A DNA stretch of 18,850 nucleotides from an uncultured Coriobacteriaceae bacterium (GCA_900539345.1 UQBS01000057.1:1-18850); one strand, 5' to 3'. Shown: positions 1 through 7,762, counted from the stretch's first letter. Translations and numbers: made by a program. The notes: generated by a model not told the origin, from the sequence alone.

Positions 1-83
1 AGGGCCGGAGGGCGGGAGACTCCCACGCGATTAAGTTCGCGTCATATCGTCTAGTAAAAGGAGACCACTGCTTGGTGTTCAAC

Positions 84-112
84 CGAATTCTGTTGTAAAA
101 ACAACGGAATTG
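84..112. other. Hairpin with AAAA loop
   Basis: The arms CGAATTCTGTTGT (84-96) and ACAACGGAATTG (101-112) pair over about 12 bp, counting G-U pairs, around an AAAA loop. There is no T-tract after it on either strand, so it is not a typical Rho-independent terminator. It may be a processing or termination structure for something left of the window. Confidence 0.4.
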
Positions 113-184
113 ACAGCAAGGCACGGGTCCGTATGGCTTTAGACCCCTCTAGAGAGGGGCCGGAGGGCCCTGTGGGACGTTTTG

Positions 185-253
185 ACTACTCCGAAACTCA
201 TTTTTCTGCCAACGCACTCGGGAAAACTACTCCGAAACTCGTTTCGTTGCCAA
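185..253. repeat. Pair of 28-bp direct repeats
   Basis: Copies at 185-212 and 226-253 both begin ACTACTCCGAAACTC and end TGCCAA, with a few differences between. They lie 41 bp apart start to start. The copies are not in a gene. From memory, intergenic repeats of this look recur in Coriobacteriia, but I could not check that. Confidence 0.6.
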
Positions 254-433
254 AAAAGGCCCAGAACCCACCTTGTGCCATGCCTCGCATTGCCGGCAAG
301 GCGGGCGTTCTCCCCGGACGACCAACATCGGGAGTGGCCGTTGCGGACCGTGAGGCCTTCGTTTGACGTTTAGGCCGGCTGATTTGGAGGGTGCGGACGG
401 GTTGGGGCAAAAAAGCATGAGGGGAAGCTGACC

Positions 434-473
434 AAAAGAGGGGGCGCAAGCCGTCTTCGGCCCGCGCCCCCTC
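434..473 (-). terminator. Rho-independent terminator of the first aldo/keto reductase
   Basis: Read on the minus strand, the arms GAGGGGGCGC and GCGCCCCCTC (464-473 and 438-447) form a perfect 10-bp stem with a 16-nt loop, and the last arm runs directly into TTTT. It lies about 23 bases after the stop codon of the minus-strand gene ending at 496. Confidence 0.85.
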
Positions 474-495
474 GCGCACGTCTCCTCGCTTCTCC

Positions 496-1662
496 CTACC
501 CCTCGATCCCCAGTGCCTCCACGCAGCGGGCGAGTTCGGTGCGGATGGCGATGTGTTGGGGGCAGGCTCGCTCGCAGGCCCCGCAGCCCACGCACTCGCA
601 GGCGCGCTTGTGGCCGTGCTTGTTTACGAGCCAGTTCTCCTGGTGCAGCGCCGCATCCTTGTCACCGTAGATCGTGAGGTAGTTCATGCCTGTGAACGTG
701 CCCGAAATTCCAATGTCCATGGGACACACCTTGGCGCAGTAGTTGCAGGTGGTGCAGGGGATGAGCGGAATCTTGGCGAGCTTTTGCCGGGCGGCGTCGA
801 GCGTGGCGCGCCCCTCGGCACCCAGGTCCTTAAAGTCCGCCATGGCTGCGATGTTATCGCGCAGCTGCTCAAGATTGCTCATGCCTGAGAGCACGCACAT
901 CACGCCGGGCAGGTCGGCGGCGAAACGGATGGCCCACGCCGCGGGGGAGAGCTGCGGCTTTGCCTGCTCAAACACCTCGAGCACGGACGCGGGCGGATTG
1001 GCGAGCAGGCCTCCCTTGACCGGCTCCATCACGACGACGGGCTTGCCGTGGGCACGTGCCACCTCGTAGCAGCGGCGCGACTGCACGGCGGCGAAGTCCC
1101 AGTCGGCGTAGTTTATCTGCAGCTGCACGAACTCCATCTCGGGGTGGGCGCGTAGGATCTCGTCGAGCTCCTCGGGCGTGGAGTGAAACGAGAATCCCAC
1201 GTGACGGATGAACCCCTCGGCCTTCTTGCGCTGCACGAACTCCCACTGGCCGAAGTCGTCGAAGAAGTGCGTGCGGGTCTCGCCCAGGTTGTGCAGCAGG
1301 TAGAAGTCGAAATAGCCGGCGCCGGTGCGGGCGAGCGACTCGTCGAAGCGCGCCTCGGCCTCCTCCTTGCTGGCGCAGTTGACCCACGCGGCGCTCTTGG
1401 TGGCAAGCTGGTAGCTCTCGCGCGGGTGGCGCTCCACAAGGGCCTGGCGGATGGCCTCTTCGCTGCCCTCGTAGGCCCAGGCGGTGTCGAAGTAGGTGAA
1501 GCCGGCGCCGAGGAACATGTCGACCATCTGCTTGGTCTGCTCGATGTCGATGGTGCCCTTCTCGCCCTCTGCCTGGGGCAGCAGCTGCGGCAGGCGCATA
1601 AGGCCAAAGCCGAGCTTCTTGATGTCTGCGCCGAGCTGGGGCTCGTGTGCGTTGGTGGTCAT
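496..1662 (-). CDS. Aldo/keto reductase with C-terminal 4Fe-4S domain
   Basis: A 388-residue predicted cytoplasmic oxidoreductase of the aldo/keto reductase superfamily, in the subfamily carrying a ferredoxin-like C-terminus. The barrel opens with KKLGFGLMRLP. The usual catalytic tetrad appears as Asp in FDTAWAY, the Tyr of the same motif, Lys in ATKSA and His in YLLHNL. The C-terminus has CTTCNYCAKVCP and CVGCGACERACP, each able to ligate a 4Fe-4S cluster, so electrons may come from ferredoxin as well as NAD(P)H. The substrate is unknown. I chose the ATG at 1662 because GGGAGAGA precedes it at good spacing. The frame stays open 48 codons further upstream but that part has no domain sequence. 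A GC-rich hairpin (1686-1705) lies in the leader. The gene is divergent from the cytochrome/FMN gene and paralogous to the gene at 13918-15045. Confidence 0.9.
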   Translation of the reverse strand: MTTNAHEPQLGADIKKLGFGLMRLPQLLPQAEGEKGTIDIEQTKQMVDMFLGAGFTYFDTAWAYEGSEEAIRQALVERHPRESYQLATKSAAWVNCASKEEAEARFDESLARTGAGYFDFYLLHNLGETRTHFFDDFGQWEFVQRKKAEGFIRHVGFSFHSTPEELDEILRAHPEMEFVQLQINYADWDFAAVQSRRCYEVARAHGKPVVVMEPVKGGLLANPPASVLEVFEQAKPQLSPAAWAIRFAADLPGVMCVLSGMSNLEQLRDNIAAMADFKDLGAEGRATLDAARQKLAKIPLIPCTTCNYCAKVCPMDIGISGTFTGMNYLTIYGDKDAALHQENWLVNKHGHKRACECVGCGACERACPQHIAIRTELARCVEALGIEG

Positions 1663-1685
1663 TGGCGTTCTCTCCCATCTCCCAT

Positions 1686-1705
1686 GGACCCGCCCTTGGC
1701 GGTCC
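1686..1705 (-). other. Leader hairpin of the aldo/keto reductase
   Basis: On the minus strand GGACCGCC, AAG and GGCGGGTCC form a short GC-rich hairpin with one bulged base, about 25 bases before the start codon at 1662. It could affect translation. No regulator is recognised. Confidence 0.3.
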
Positions 1706-1800
1706 GCGTGCATGGCAAGAGGATAGCGCTGGCCGTGGGCCCAATCCAGGCAGGTGAGTCGCGGCAAACTAAAACAGCAGGCCAGCTGGGTTGTAAGGGC

Positions 1801-1830
1801 TTGCATACGGGCCTGTCGAGGGCGTAATGT
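1801..1830 (+). promoter_or_regulatory. Possible promoter for the FMN/cytochrome gene
   Basis: TTGCAT (1801-1806) and TAATGT (1825-1830) are separated by 18 bp. Both are weak matches to the -35 and -10 consensus. If it is used, transcription would start after the ATG at 1827, which would favour the GTG at 1896 as the true start. Confidence 0.25.
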
Positions 1831-1895
1831 TGCGGTATCTGCGTTTGCAAGGGGTGCTTGGCAAGGGGACGCTCAAAAAGAATGGGGGAATCAAG

Positions 1896-4475
1896 GTGAA
1901 GGCCCTCGGTCTTGCTTGTTGCGAAAAGAGTTGCACGCGTGCGCGCGGCTCCGCTCGGGGCTGGCTTGCGCTTTTCTTTGCTGTGCTGTGCGCCGTGGCG
2001 TGCATGTCTTGCGGGATGGCGGGTGCCGCCGAAGCCCAGGCGCAAGACAGCCAGAGCGGCGACGAGCTCACCAGCGTTGTCTTGGGAAACTTCGTGCTGC
2101 GCATTCCTTCGGATGCGACGTTCGAGAAACTTGCTTCAAGCGATGTCGATGCTGAGTTGCAGAAATCGGGCGTCTTTAATGGAACGGTCGATTGCGGGAG
2201 CCTGTGTCGTATCGAGGCGGCCGATGGAACGACCGTGTATGCGTATGCGTGCCGGGCGCTCATGGATGCCAACGATGTGGAGTGGGCAAACCGGACAACG
2301 GACGAGGTCGCGCTGCAGGAGCGCGGCGAGTGGTTTGCCAGCCAGCTCTTGTACAGCGATGCCTTGTTGACGACCGCAGTGCGCTATGTCGGTTGTTTGC
2401 ATTACGACGTGGAAGAGCAACCGCTGACGTTCTTCTGCTTTAGCGGCTATGTGCTGCGGGCGGGCTGTGCCGTGGGGTTTGTTTCTCTTCCCTCTGGCTA
2501 TGTCTCCGTAATTGCCTTTGTGTTCGATCTTTCCCAGAGCGCAGGCGCCGTGTCGCTTGTGGACGGCGTGGTTCCCCTGTTGGAAGTGGGCAATGGGTTT
2601 ACAACGGCCGAAATGATTGAGGCTGCTTTTGAAGAAGACTACGAGGCGAGCGGGGATGCGCTTGCGTCGTATGGCATAACGTATGGTGACGAGGAGACCG
2701 GTCCCTATAAGGACGGCTATTACGAAAGCTCCATGCGTAGTTGGACGGACTACTCTCCCATGGTGTGCATCCAGGTGACCGACGGCAAGGTCTCCGCTGT
2801 CGAGGTTGCTGATAACCTTGCATACCTTGGTTTTGGCGCGGCTGCTTTGGAGCAGCTTCCTTCAGCCATTGTGGCCGCCAACGGCATTGAGGGAGTCGAT
2901 GCCGTTTCCGGTGCGACCCTGACGAGCGAGTTTATTCTTAGTGCCGCGCAGGATTGCCTGGTGCAGGCCACAGCGTGCCCGTTTGATGCGACGGCACGCG
3001 AGGGTCTCGCTGCCCAAGCTGAAGTTGATTTCGGGGCATGCTACCGCTGCCATGACGACAACCTCGAAAAGACAAACCATGCCCCCAGCAGGTGGCAGTC
3101 TACCGAGGACCAGGTCATCAACCCCCATGACATGCCTGCCATCGACGCCCACGCCGGCGTTAACATCACCTGTGACGATTGCCACGTTGTGGGCGAGGCT
3201 CCCGTTATGATGTGCGCCCAGTGCCACGACGGCATAGCCGAGGTTCCCGGGGGCTGGACAATCCCCGACCCCAGCATCAATGCCTTGGCCTACCATATGG
3301 ATGTTGTCCCCCTCGACACATGCGGCTCCTGCCACGATGGCGCCGTTGTGCGCGAACTCGACATGGCGCAGGCGTCGGCCGGATATTCCTGGTGCGGTGA
3401 GCCCTTTGACTTCCACGACATGTCCGCCGACTTGAAGAACGGACACGCCATTCTCCTGGGGAACTTCGACTGCCAAACCTGCCACGCAGAGAGGTCTGTC
3501 GCGACATGCGTTACCTGTCATGCCGGCGTCTTCACCGAAGAGACCCTTCCCTGGGGATGGACTGCAGGGGCCGGCCTGACCGACGGCTCCTACACCGCCG
3601 AGGGCAAGGGCATCGGCGGCAAGGTGCCCGTGACCGTCGAGGTCAAGGACGGAAAGATTGCCGAGGTCACCGTGGGCGACAACTCCGAGACCCAGGGCAT
3701 CGGCTCCAAGGCAATCGAGCAGCTCCCCGAGGCCATCGTGGCCGCCAACGGCACCGAGGGCGTCGACGCCGTCTCCGGCGCCACCGTCACCTCCAAGGCC
3801 GTCTTCTCCGCCGTCGACGAGTGCCTCGAGCAGGCTGAGCAGGCCGAGAAGGCCGACAAGGCCGAGGAGCCCGCCGCCGAGGAGCTCGCTGCCGAGACCG
3901 AATCCCTGATCGACGGCACCTACACCGCTTCTGCCAGGTGCAGTGGCGGTATCGTGCCCGTGACCGTGACCTACGAGGACGGCGGGGTTGTCTGTATCGA
4001 GATTGAAAACGATAGCGCGCTCGTGGGGGATGACTTCAAGGCGGTTCTCGCGGCTATCATTGGCTGCCGAAGCCAAGCCGTAAAGGCTGCGGTTGAGATC
4101 GATAGAACGGCTGTCGAAAACGCCGCCGCTGCCACCGAGTTTTCGGTTGACGCCGCCATTGAGGCCGCTTCCGCAACTGAGCCCGGCCCCCTGACCGACG
4201 GCGCCCTAACCGACGGCACCTACACCGCCTCAGGCAAGGGTTTCGACGGCGAGGTTCCCGTGACCGTCACGATTGAGGGTGGCAAGATCGCCTCCGTCAC
4301 GGTTGGCTACAACTATGCGACTTCGGGCATTGGCCTCATGGCTATCAACCAGCTCCCCGCCAAGATCGTGGCCGCCAACGGTACCGAGGGCGTCGACGCC
4401 GTCTCCGGCGCCACCGTCACCTCCAAGGCCATCTTCACGGCCGTCAACAGCTGCCTTAAGCAGGCTGCTTCCTAG
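1896..4475 (+). CDS. Exported multi-FMN, hexaheme c-type cytochrome protein
   Basis: Likely an extracytoplasmic electron-transfer protein. From the GTG at 1896 (859 residues; GGGGGAA precedes it) it starts with a basic stretch and a hydrophobic signal sequence ending near AGAAEAQA. An ATG at 1827 is possible but adds 23 residues before the signal. Residues about 40-260 match nothing I recognise. FMN-binding domain 1 follows, with attachment motif SGATLT (Thr near 341). Six CXXCH heme motifs start at residues 382, 426, 440, 476, 526 and 538 (CYRCH, CDDCH, CAQCH, CGSCH, CQTCH, CVTCH). FMN domain 2 (SGATVT, Thr near 630) is followed by an Ala/Glu/Lys linker, a decayed domain without SGAT, and a final domain (SGATVT, Thr near 840). 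The domains resemble those of PplA, NqrC/RnfG and flavocytochrome reductases, where ApbE-type enzymes attach FMN to Thr. No reductase catalytic domain is present, so it probably relays electrons. The partner is unknown. Confidence 0.88.
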   Translation: MKALGLACCEKSCTRARGSARGWLALFFAVLCAVACMSCGMAGAAEAQAQDSQSGDELTSVVLGNFVLRIPSDATFEKLASSDVDAELQKSGVFNGTVDCGSLCRIEAADGTTVYAYACRALMDANDVEWANRTTDEVALQERGEWFASQLLYSDALLTTAVRYVGCLHYDVEEQPLTFFCFSGYVLRAGCAVGFVSLPSGYVSVIAFVFDLSQSAGAVSLVDGVVPLLEVGNGFTTAEMIEAAFEEDYEASGDALASYGITYGDEETGPYKDGYYESSMRSWTDYSPMVCIQVTDGKVSAVEVADNLAYLGFGAAALEQLPSAIVAANGIEGVDAVSGATLTSEFILSAAQDCLVQATACPFDATAREGLAAQAEVDFGACYRCHDDNLEKTNHAPSRWQSTEDQVINPHDMPAIDAHAGVNITCDDCHVVGEAPVMMCAQCHDGIAEVPGGWTIPDPSINALAYHMDVVPLDTCGSCHDGAVVRELDMAQASAGYSWCGEPFDFHDMSADLKNGHAILLGNFDCQTCHAERSVATCVTCHAGVFTEETLPWGWTAGAGLTDGSYTAEGKGIGGKVPVTVEVKDGKIAEVTVGDNSETQGIGSKAIEQLPEAIVAANGTEGVDAVSGATVTSKAVFSAVDECLEQAEQAEKADKAEEPAAEELAAETESLIDGTYTASARCSGGIVPVTVTYEDGGVVCIEIENDSALVGDDFKAVLAAIIGCRSQAVKAAVEIDRTAVENAAAATEFSVDAAIEAASATEPGPLTDGALTDGTYTASGKGFDGEVPVTVTIEGGKIASVTVGYNYATSGIGLMAINQLPAKIVAANGTEGVDAVSGATVTSKAIFTAVNSCLKQAAS
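3735..4430 (+). repeat. 66-bp near-identical repeat inside the FMN domains
   Basis: Positions 3735-3800 and 4365-4430 are the same apart from one base. Both encode the IVAANGTEGVDAVSGATVTSK part of FMN domains 2 and 4. The matching segment of domain 1 (about 2868-2933) encodes a similar peptide with clearly different codons. This points to recent duplication or gene conversion between domains 2 and 4. Confidence 0.85.
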
Positions 4476-4496
4476 GCATATGTCCTCGTCATTTGA

Positions 4497-4530
4497 GCCC
4501 AGGCGGCTTTAGCCCCCTGTCCGCCTGGGC
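4497..4530. terminator. Hairpin between two convergent genes, probable bidirectional terminator
   Basis: GCCCAGGCGG (4497-4506) and CCGCCTGGGC (4521-4530) form a perfect 10-bp stem with a 14-nt loop, between the stop codons of the plus-strand gene ending at 4475 and the minus-strand gene ending at 4573. Neither side has a good T-tract, so termination is inferred from position and stem strength. Confidence 0.5.
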
Positions 4531-4572
4531 CCGCGATTCGACCAACGTGCAGCCCCAACGAGCGTGCGCTTC

Positions 4573-7341
4573 TTAAAACCTCCTGCGTGACTGGCGGCGA
4601 AAGCACCGCTCGCATATGCCGAAGCGGTGGCCCCAGGGAAGGGGTCGTCCGCACGACGAGCAGCGACGTCCCTCGTAGCTCTGCCGCGCAAGGAAGGACG
4701 AGATGTCGGCCGAGACCTCGTCGCGCAGAAGGGCGACGTCGTCGACGCTCACGAGCGACGCGGTGGGGTGCCCGTCTCCGGGGCCCAACAGATAGGCGCC
4801 GACCAGGTCGAGCTTGTCGTAGACCGCCTGCATGGACTCGAGGTCGTCCTTGTCCCAGCCCTTGTCGAAGTCGGGCAGCGGGACCTTTGCCACATGGGCG
4901 CGCAGTATTTCCTCCCACAGGTCGAGTGCACACGCGTTGCCCGACTTGAATGGCAGCGTCGCGAAGGCATACACCGTCCGCGCGTCGGTCGTGATCTTCT
5001 CCGCCCTTTCTGCGAGCATGGCCTCTTCCGAGTAGTCGGCGCAGCGGAAGGGCGCCGGTGCCTTCGCGTTTGACCAGGCGTCAAAGAGCGCGGAGACGGG
5101 CGCGTCGATGTCCAGGAGTGTTCTGGGAAACGCGAGCGTCGCGCTGCGGACGGAGCGGACCTTCGCGGCCAGGGCGTCTGCCACAAACTCGGGGTCTATG
5201 GAAGACGCCGCCTCGCCGGCCTCGGCGTAGCCGTAGCGCCCTGCTCGTCCGGCGATCTGCTTGACCTCGCCAGGGGTCAGCATCACGCGCTCGCGGCCGT
5301 TGAACTTGTCATGCTGCAGGAACACCACGCGCTTCACCGGCAGGTTGAGCCCCATGCCGATGGCGTCGGTCGCCACCACCACCTCGGCGTCGCCCTCGCG
5401 GAAGCGCCGCGCCTCGGCCTGGCGCACGGCATGGGGGAGCGCCCCGTACACCACGCAGCAGGTGCGGCCCGCGTTGTGGAGCTCCGCCGCCGTGGCGTGG
5501 ACGTCGCGTTTTGAGAAGGCGATGCAGGCGTCGCCCGGCCGCACGTCTTCGGGGAAGCGCACAAGCTGGGGAAACGGTAGCAGCGGGTTCAAACGCTCGT
5601 GGCGCTGTACGCGGTAGGTGTCGCCAAAACGCTCACGGCATCCGTCCAAGACGCGCCGCACGATGTCGAGGCCCTCCGGCGCGCAGCATATGTGCAGCTC
5701 ATCGGCATCGACGCCGATGAGTGCGCGACTCCACGCCCCGCCGCGGTTGGGGTCGCCCAGCATCTGCGCTTCGTCGATCACGGCCACGTCCCACATGCCT
5801 TGGGGGTCGAACATCTCAACGGTGGAAGCGACGTGCTGGGCCCCCTCCACAAGGCGGCGCTCCTCTCCGGTCACAAGCGAGCAGGGGCAGCCGCGTTCGT
5901 TCGACGTGTCGGCCACCTCTGCGGCAAGAAGGCGCAGCGGGCCGAGGTAGAGGGCGCACCCGGCGCTCCTAAACGCCGTGAGCGCGTCATGGGTCTTGCC
6001 GGCGTTCGTGGGGCCGACGTGGATGATGATCTCGCGGGGATGCGGGCGACGCGAGGGATATCCCAGGTAGGGATCGGCTTTGGCGGACACCGCCGCCTCG
6101 GCGTACGCGCGCCTCAAGGCCGCCTGAAGTGCTCGTTCGCCCTCTCTGCCGGCGGCCAGGTCCGCGCCCAACGCGCGCAGCCCCGGATTGGCCGACGTGC
6201 ACAGCGCGTCGATATAGGCGTCCGTGTCAAAAGAACGGCACAGCGCAGCCTCGAAGGCGGGTATCCGATATGCGAGAAGCTGGTTCGTCACGTAGTCGTG
6301 GACATCGGAGCCGATGAGCGACGACCCAAGCCGGTTGAGGTCGCGGTCGGCCTTCAACAGGTCGCGATACACGCGCTCCGATAGGTCCTGTTCCTGGTTC
6401 TTCTTTTGGGTCTTGGCACCCAGCGTGCGGGCCAGGGACCGGCGCCAGGCGCCGCCGTCGCCCATGACGCGCACAGCGACTTCGGGGCTGGTGTCGGACA
6501 TCTTCATGAAGCCGCGCTTGCCGTATGCGCAAAGCTGGAACTCGTCGTCGGCGGCCTTGCGGGCAAGCTCGCTCACGAGCCGGTCGCAATACGCCTGCTC
6601 GCCGCCGAGCAAGGCGAACATGTCGCGGTCTGGCGGATATTGCTCGACGAGGTCTTTGTGCAGGAGAAGCTTTGTGCGCGCCTTGCGCGAGTCTCGCACG
6701 GAGCGAAGCAGGTCTTCGGTCCTGGCGCCGGTGCGCTGAGCCATCTCGTTGCGATAGGCCTGCAGGATTCCCGCCGGAATGCCGTCGTCGCTTGTTGCCT
6801 GCTGCCAAGACGAGAGCGTCTCTGCAAGGAGGGTTTTGTAGGCGTCGGACGTCTTGAAGTCGCGCAGCCAGTGCCGCTCGCAGTCGTGCGTGCGCTGGTA
6901 GTCCTTCTCGATAGTCGAGCGGGCCAGCCGCTGGGCCGTGCCGGAGCGCTCGGCAAGCCAAGACGTGAGCAGCGGGTCTTTGCCCGGATGGGCAAACCGG
7001 CCTGCATAATCGTCAGATTCGTCCCTGCGCGTCCTGCGCCATGCGTAGCCCGAGAGTTCCTCGAAGGCGGGGTTTGCCTCCAGCGCGGCTACGAAGCGTG
7101 CCTCGAGCTCCAAGTATTCACGCTCCTGGGGAGCGAGCCATAGGTCGAGGTTTACAGACGAGAGCGCATCGTCGACCGTCGCGTCCATAGAGGCGGCGGC
7201 GTTCCAGGCGTCCTCGACGATTCGCTCAAGCTCGTTGAGGCGCCAAAGCTCACGCGGGTCGAAGGCCCCGCGCCTGGAAGGCCTGCCAGGGGCTTTGTCG
7301 TCCTGCTTGGGGGCGATGTTCTCGGCTTGTGTATCGTTCAA
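4573..7341 (-). CDS. SUV3-like superfamily 2 RNA helicase with C-terminal zinc ribbon
   Basis: A 922-residue predicted ATP-dependent helicase. Residues about 1-430 are helical, charged and unrecognised. The motor follows: Walker A GPTNAGKT near residue 443 (the SUV3 form), motif II DEAQ near 523, SAT-like region replaced by CAPEG, ATDAIGMGLNLP, and motif VI QIAGRAGRYG near 695. A SUV3-like C-terminal region comes next, then CSSC and CERC (Cys894, 897, 910, 913) forming a probable zinc ribbon, and a basic tail. SUV3 proteins unwind RNA, in mitochondria as part of the degradosome, so RNA turnover is the likely role here. I chose the TTG at 7341 because AAGGAG lies 10 bases upstream (7352-7357). 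The frame stays open to 7467, but that extension runs through promoter repeats. It is a single-gene unit convergent with the cytochrome gene. Confidence 0.85.
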   Translation of the reverse strand: MNDTQAENIAPKQDDKAPGRPSRRGAFDPRELWRLNELERIVEDAWNAAASMDATVDDALSSVNLDLWLAPQEREYLELEARFVAALEANPAFEELSGYAWRRTRRDESDDYAGRFAHPGKDPLLTSWLAERSGTAQRLARSTIEKDYQRTHDCERHWLRDFKTSDAYKTLLAETLSSWQQATSDDGIPAGILQAYRNEMAQRTGARTEDLLRSVRDSRKARTKLLLHKDLVEQYPPDRDMFALLGGEQAYCDRLVSELARKAADDEFQLCAYGKRGFMKMSDTSPEVAVRVMGDGGAWRRSLARTLGAKTQKKNQEQDLSERVYRDLLKADRDLNRLGSSLIGSDVHDYVTNQLLAYRIPAFEAALCRSFDTDAYIDALCTSANPGLRALGADLAAGREGERALQAALRRAYAEAAVSAKADPYLGYPSRRPHPREIIIHVGPTNAGKTHDALTAFRSAGCALYLGPLRLLAAEVADTSNERGCPCSLVTGEERRLVEGAQHVASTVEMFDPQGMWDVAVIDEAQMLGDPNRGGAWSRALIGVDADELHICCAPEGLDIVRRVLDGCRERFGDTYRVQRHERLNPLLPFPQLVRFPEDVRPGDACIAFSKRDVHATAAELHNAGRTCCVVYGALPHAVRQAEARRFREGDAEVVVATDAIGMGLNLPVKRVVFLQHDKFNGRERVMLTPGEVKQIAGRAGRYGYAEAGEAASSIDPEFVADALAAKVRSVRSATLAFPRTLLDIDAPVSALFDAWSNAKAPAPFRCADYSEEAMLAERAEKITTDARTVYAFATLPFKSGNACALDLWEEILRAHVAKVPLPDFDKGWDKDDLESMQAVYDKLDLVGAYLLGPGDGHPTASLVSVDDVALLRDEVSADISSFLARQSYEGRRCSSCGRPLPWGHRFGICERCFRRQSRRRF

Positions 7342-7380
7342 TGCAGCCAGACTCCTTGCGGCGAAAACTGTGTTTGCAAG

Positions 7381-7386
7381 ATTGTA
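7381..7386 (-). promoter_or_regulatory. Probable -10 box of the helicase promoter
   Basis: On the minus strand TACAAT (7386-7381) matches TATAAT at five of six positions and would place the transcription start near 7374, just ahead of the AAGGAG at 7352-7357. I see no good -35 hexamer. The 23-bp repeats begin about 22 bp upstream. Confidence 0.4.
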
Positions 7387-7407
7387 TATGCCCAACCGAT
7401 GAACCTG

Positions 7408-7520
7408 CTTCTGAAAACCACCGGTCAAACTCCCCGAAAACATCCGGTCGAAACCTCTGAAAACCACCGGTCAAAACCTCTGAAAACCACCGGTCAAACT
7501 CCCCGAAAACATCCGGTCGT
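7408..7520. repeat. Five tandem 23-bp repeats upstream of the helicase
   Basis: Five copies start near 7408, 7430, 7454, 7477 and 7499, directly adjoining with no spacers. The shared core is GAAAAC, A or C, A, C or T, CCGGTC. Copies 1, 3 and 4 contain CTGAAAACCACCGGTC. Copies 2 and 5 contain CCCGAAAACATCCGGTC, so two variants are interspersed. A 23-bp period shifts the reading frame in every unit, so the array is not a protein repeat. Its place behind the helicase -10 box suggests protein-binding sites. Confidence 0.8.
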
Positions 7521-7638
7521 GCTGGTAGCGCCCATCACGGCGCTGCGCGAGTAAGGTTGTTGCCCAACGCTAATGTGCGCTCTTCATGGGCTTCCCGCTC
7601 CAGCGCGGTGGAGTACTAAAGCAAATCGCTATGGCTTG

Positions 7639-7667
7639 TTGCATTTGCCCCAGCTTTTGTCTAGAGT
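7639..7667 (+). promoter_or_regulatory. Possible promoter of the chaperone/molybdoenzyme operon
   Basis: TTGCAT (7639-7644) and TAGAGT (7662-7667) are separated by 17 bp. The hexamers match consensus only partly. This is the best candidate I see ahead of the operon's first gene. I see no FNR-type site. Confidence 0.3.
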
Positions 7668-7762
7668 GATTTTGGTTTGTTTCGCCTTTGTTTCTTGGGA
7701 GGGAACGAGGCTTGCCGGGGAACGGTCGAATGGTCGGCCAAAGGGGACGAGGGGAATACTAT

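Larger units (their letters stand above)
1..495. other. Non-coding region upstream of the window's first gene
   Basis: I see no convincing gene in this stretch. The short open frames lack ribosome binding sites and overlap repeats and hairpins. It holds a small hairpin at 25-42 (arms ACGCGA and TCGCGT), a strong hairpin at 84-112, a near-palindrome CCCCTCTAGAGAGGGG at about 144-159, and the sequence GGGCCGGAGGGC twice, near 3 and near 158. A 28-bp direct repeat pair lies at 185-253, and the terminator of the first gene is at 434-473. It could be the downstream region of a gene lying left of the window. Confidence 0.6.
7342..7762. other. Divergent intergenic region, helicase to chaperone operon
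   Basis: This 421-bp region holds the helicase ribosome binding site and -10 box, five tandem 23-bp repeats, and a weak promoter for the rightward operon. A short plus-strand open frame across the repeats (KTTGQTPRKHPV-like peptide) has no ribosome binding site and is read here as chance. Confidence 0.6.

Noticed and set aside
133..366. Small protein of 77 residues in the left gap
   Set aside because: It has no ribosome binding site, overlaps direct repeats and a near-palindrome, and resembles chance translation of a repeat.
2010..2030. Lipoprotein signal in the FMN/heme protein
   Set aside because: The cysteine in AVACMSCG lacks the usual Leu-type residue three positions before it, so signal peptidase I cleavage is more likely.
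2862..4076. Minus-strand open frame of 404 codons opposite the FMN/heme gene
   Set aside because: It lies against the CXXCH and SGAT motifs of the real gene and its composition is Gly/Val/Leu-rich noise.
7342..7467. N-terminal extension of the helicase to 7467
   Set aside because: It would translate the promoter region and the 23-bp repeats. AAGGAG before the TTG at 7341 and the TACAAT box support the shorter form.
7408..7520. CRISPR array
   Set aside because: The units abut with no unique spacers and no cas gene is near.
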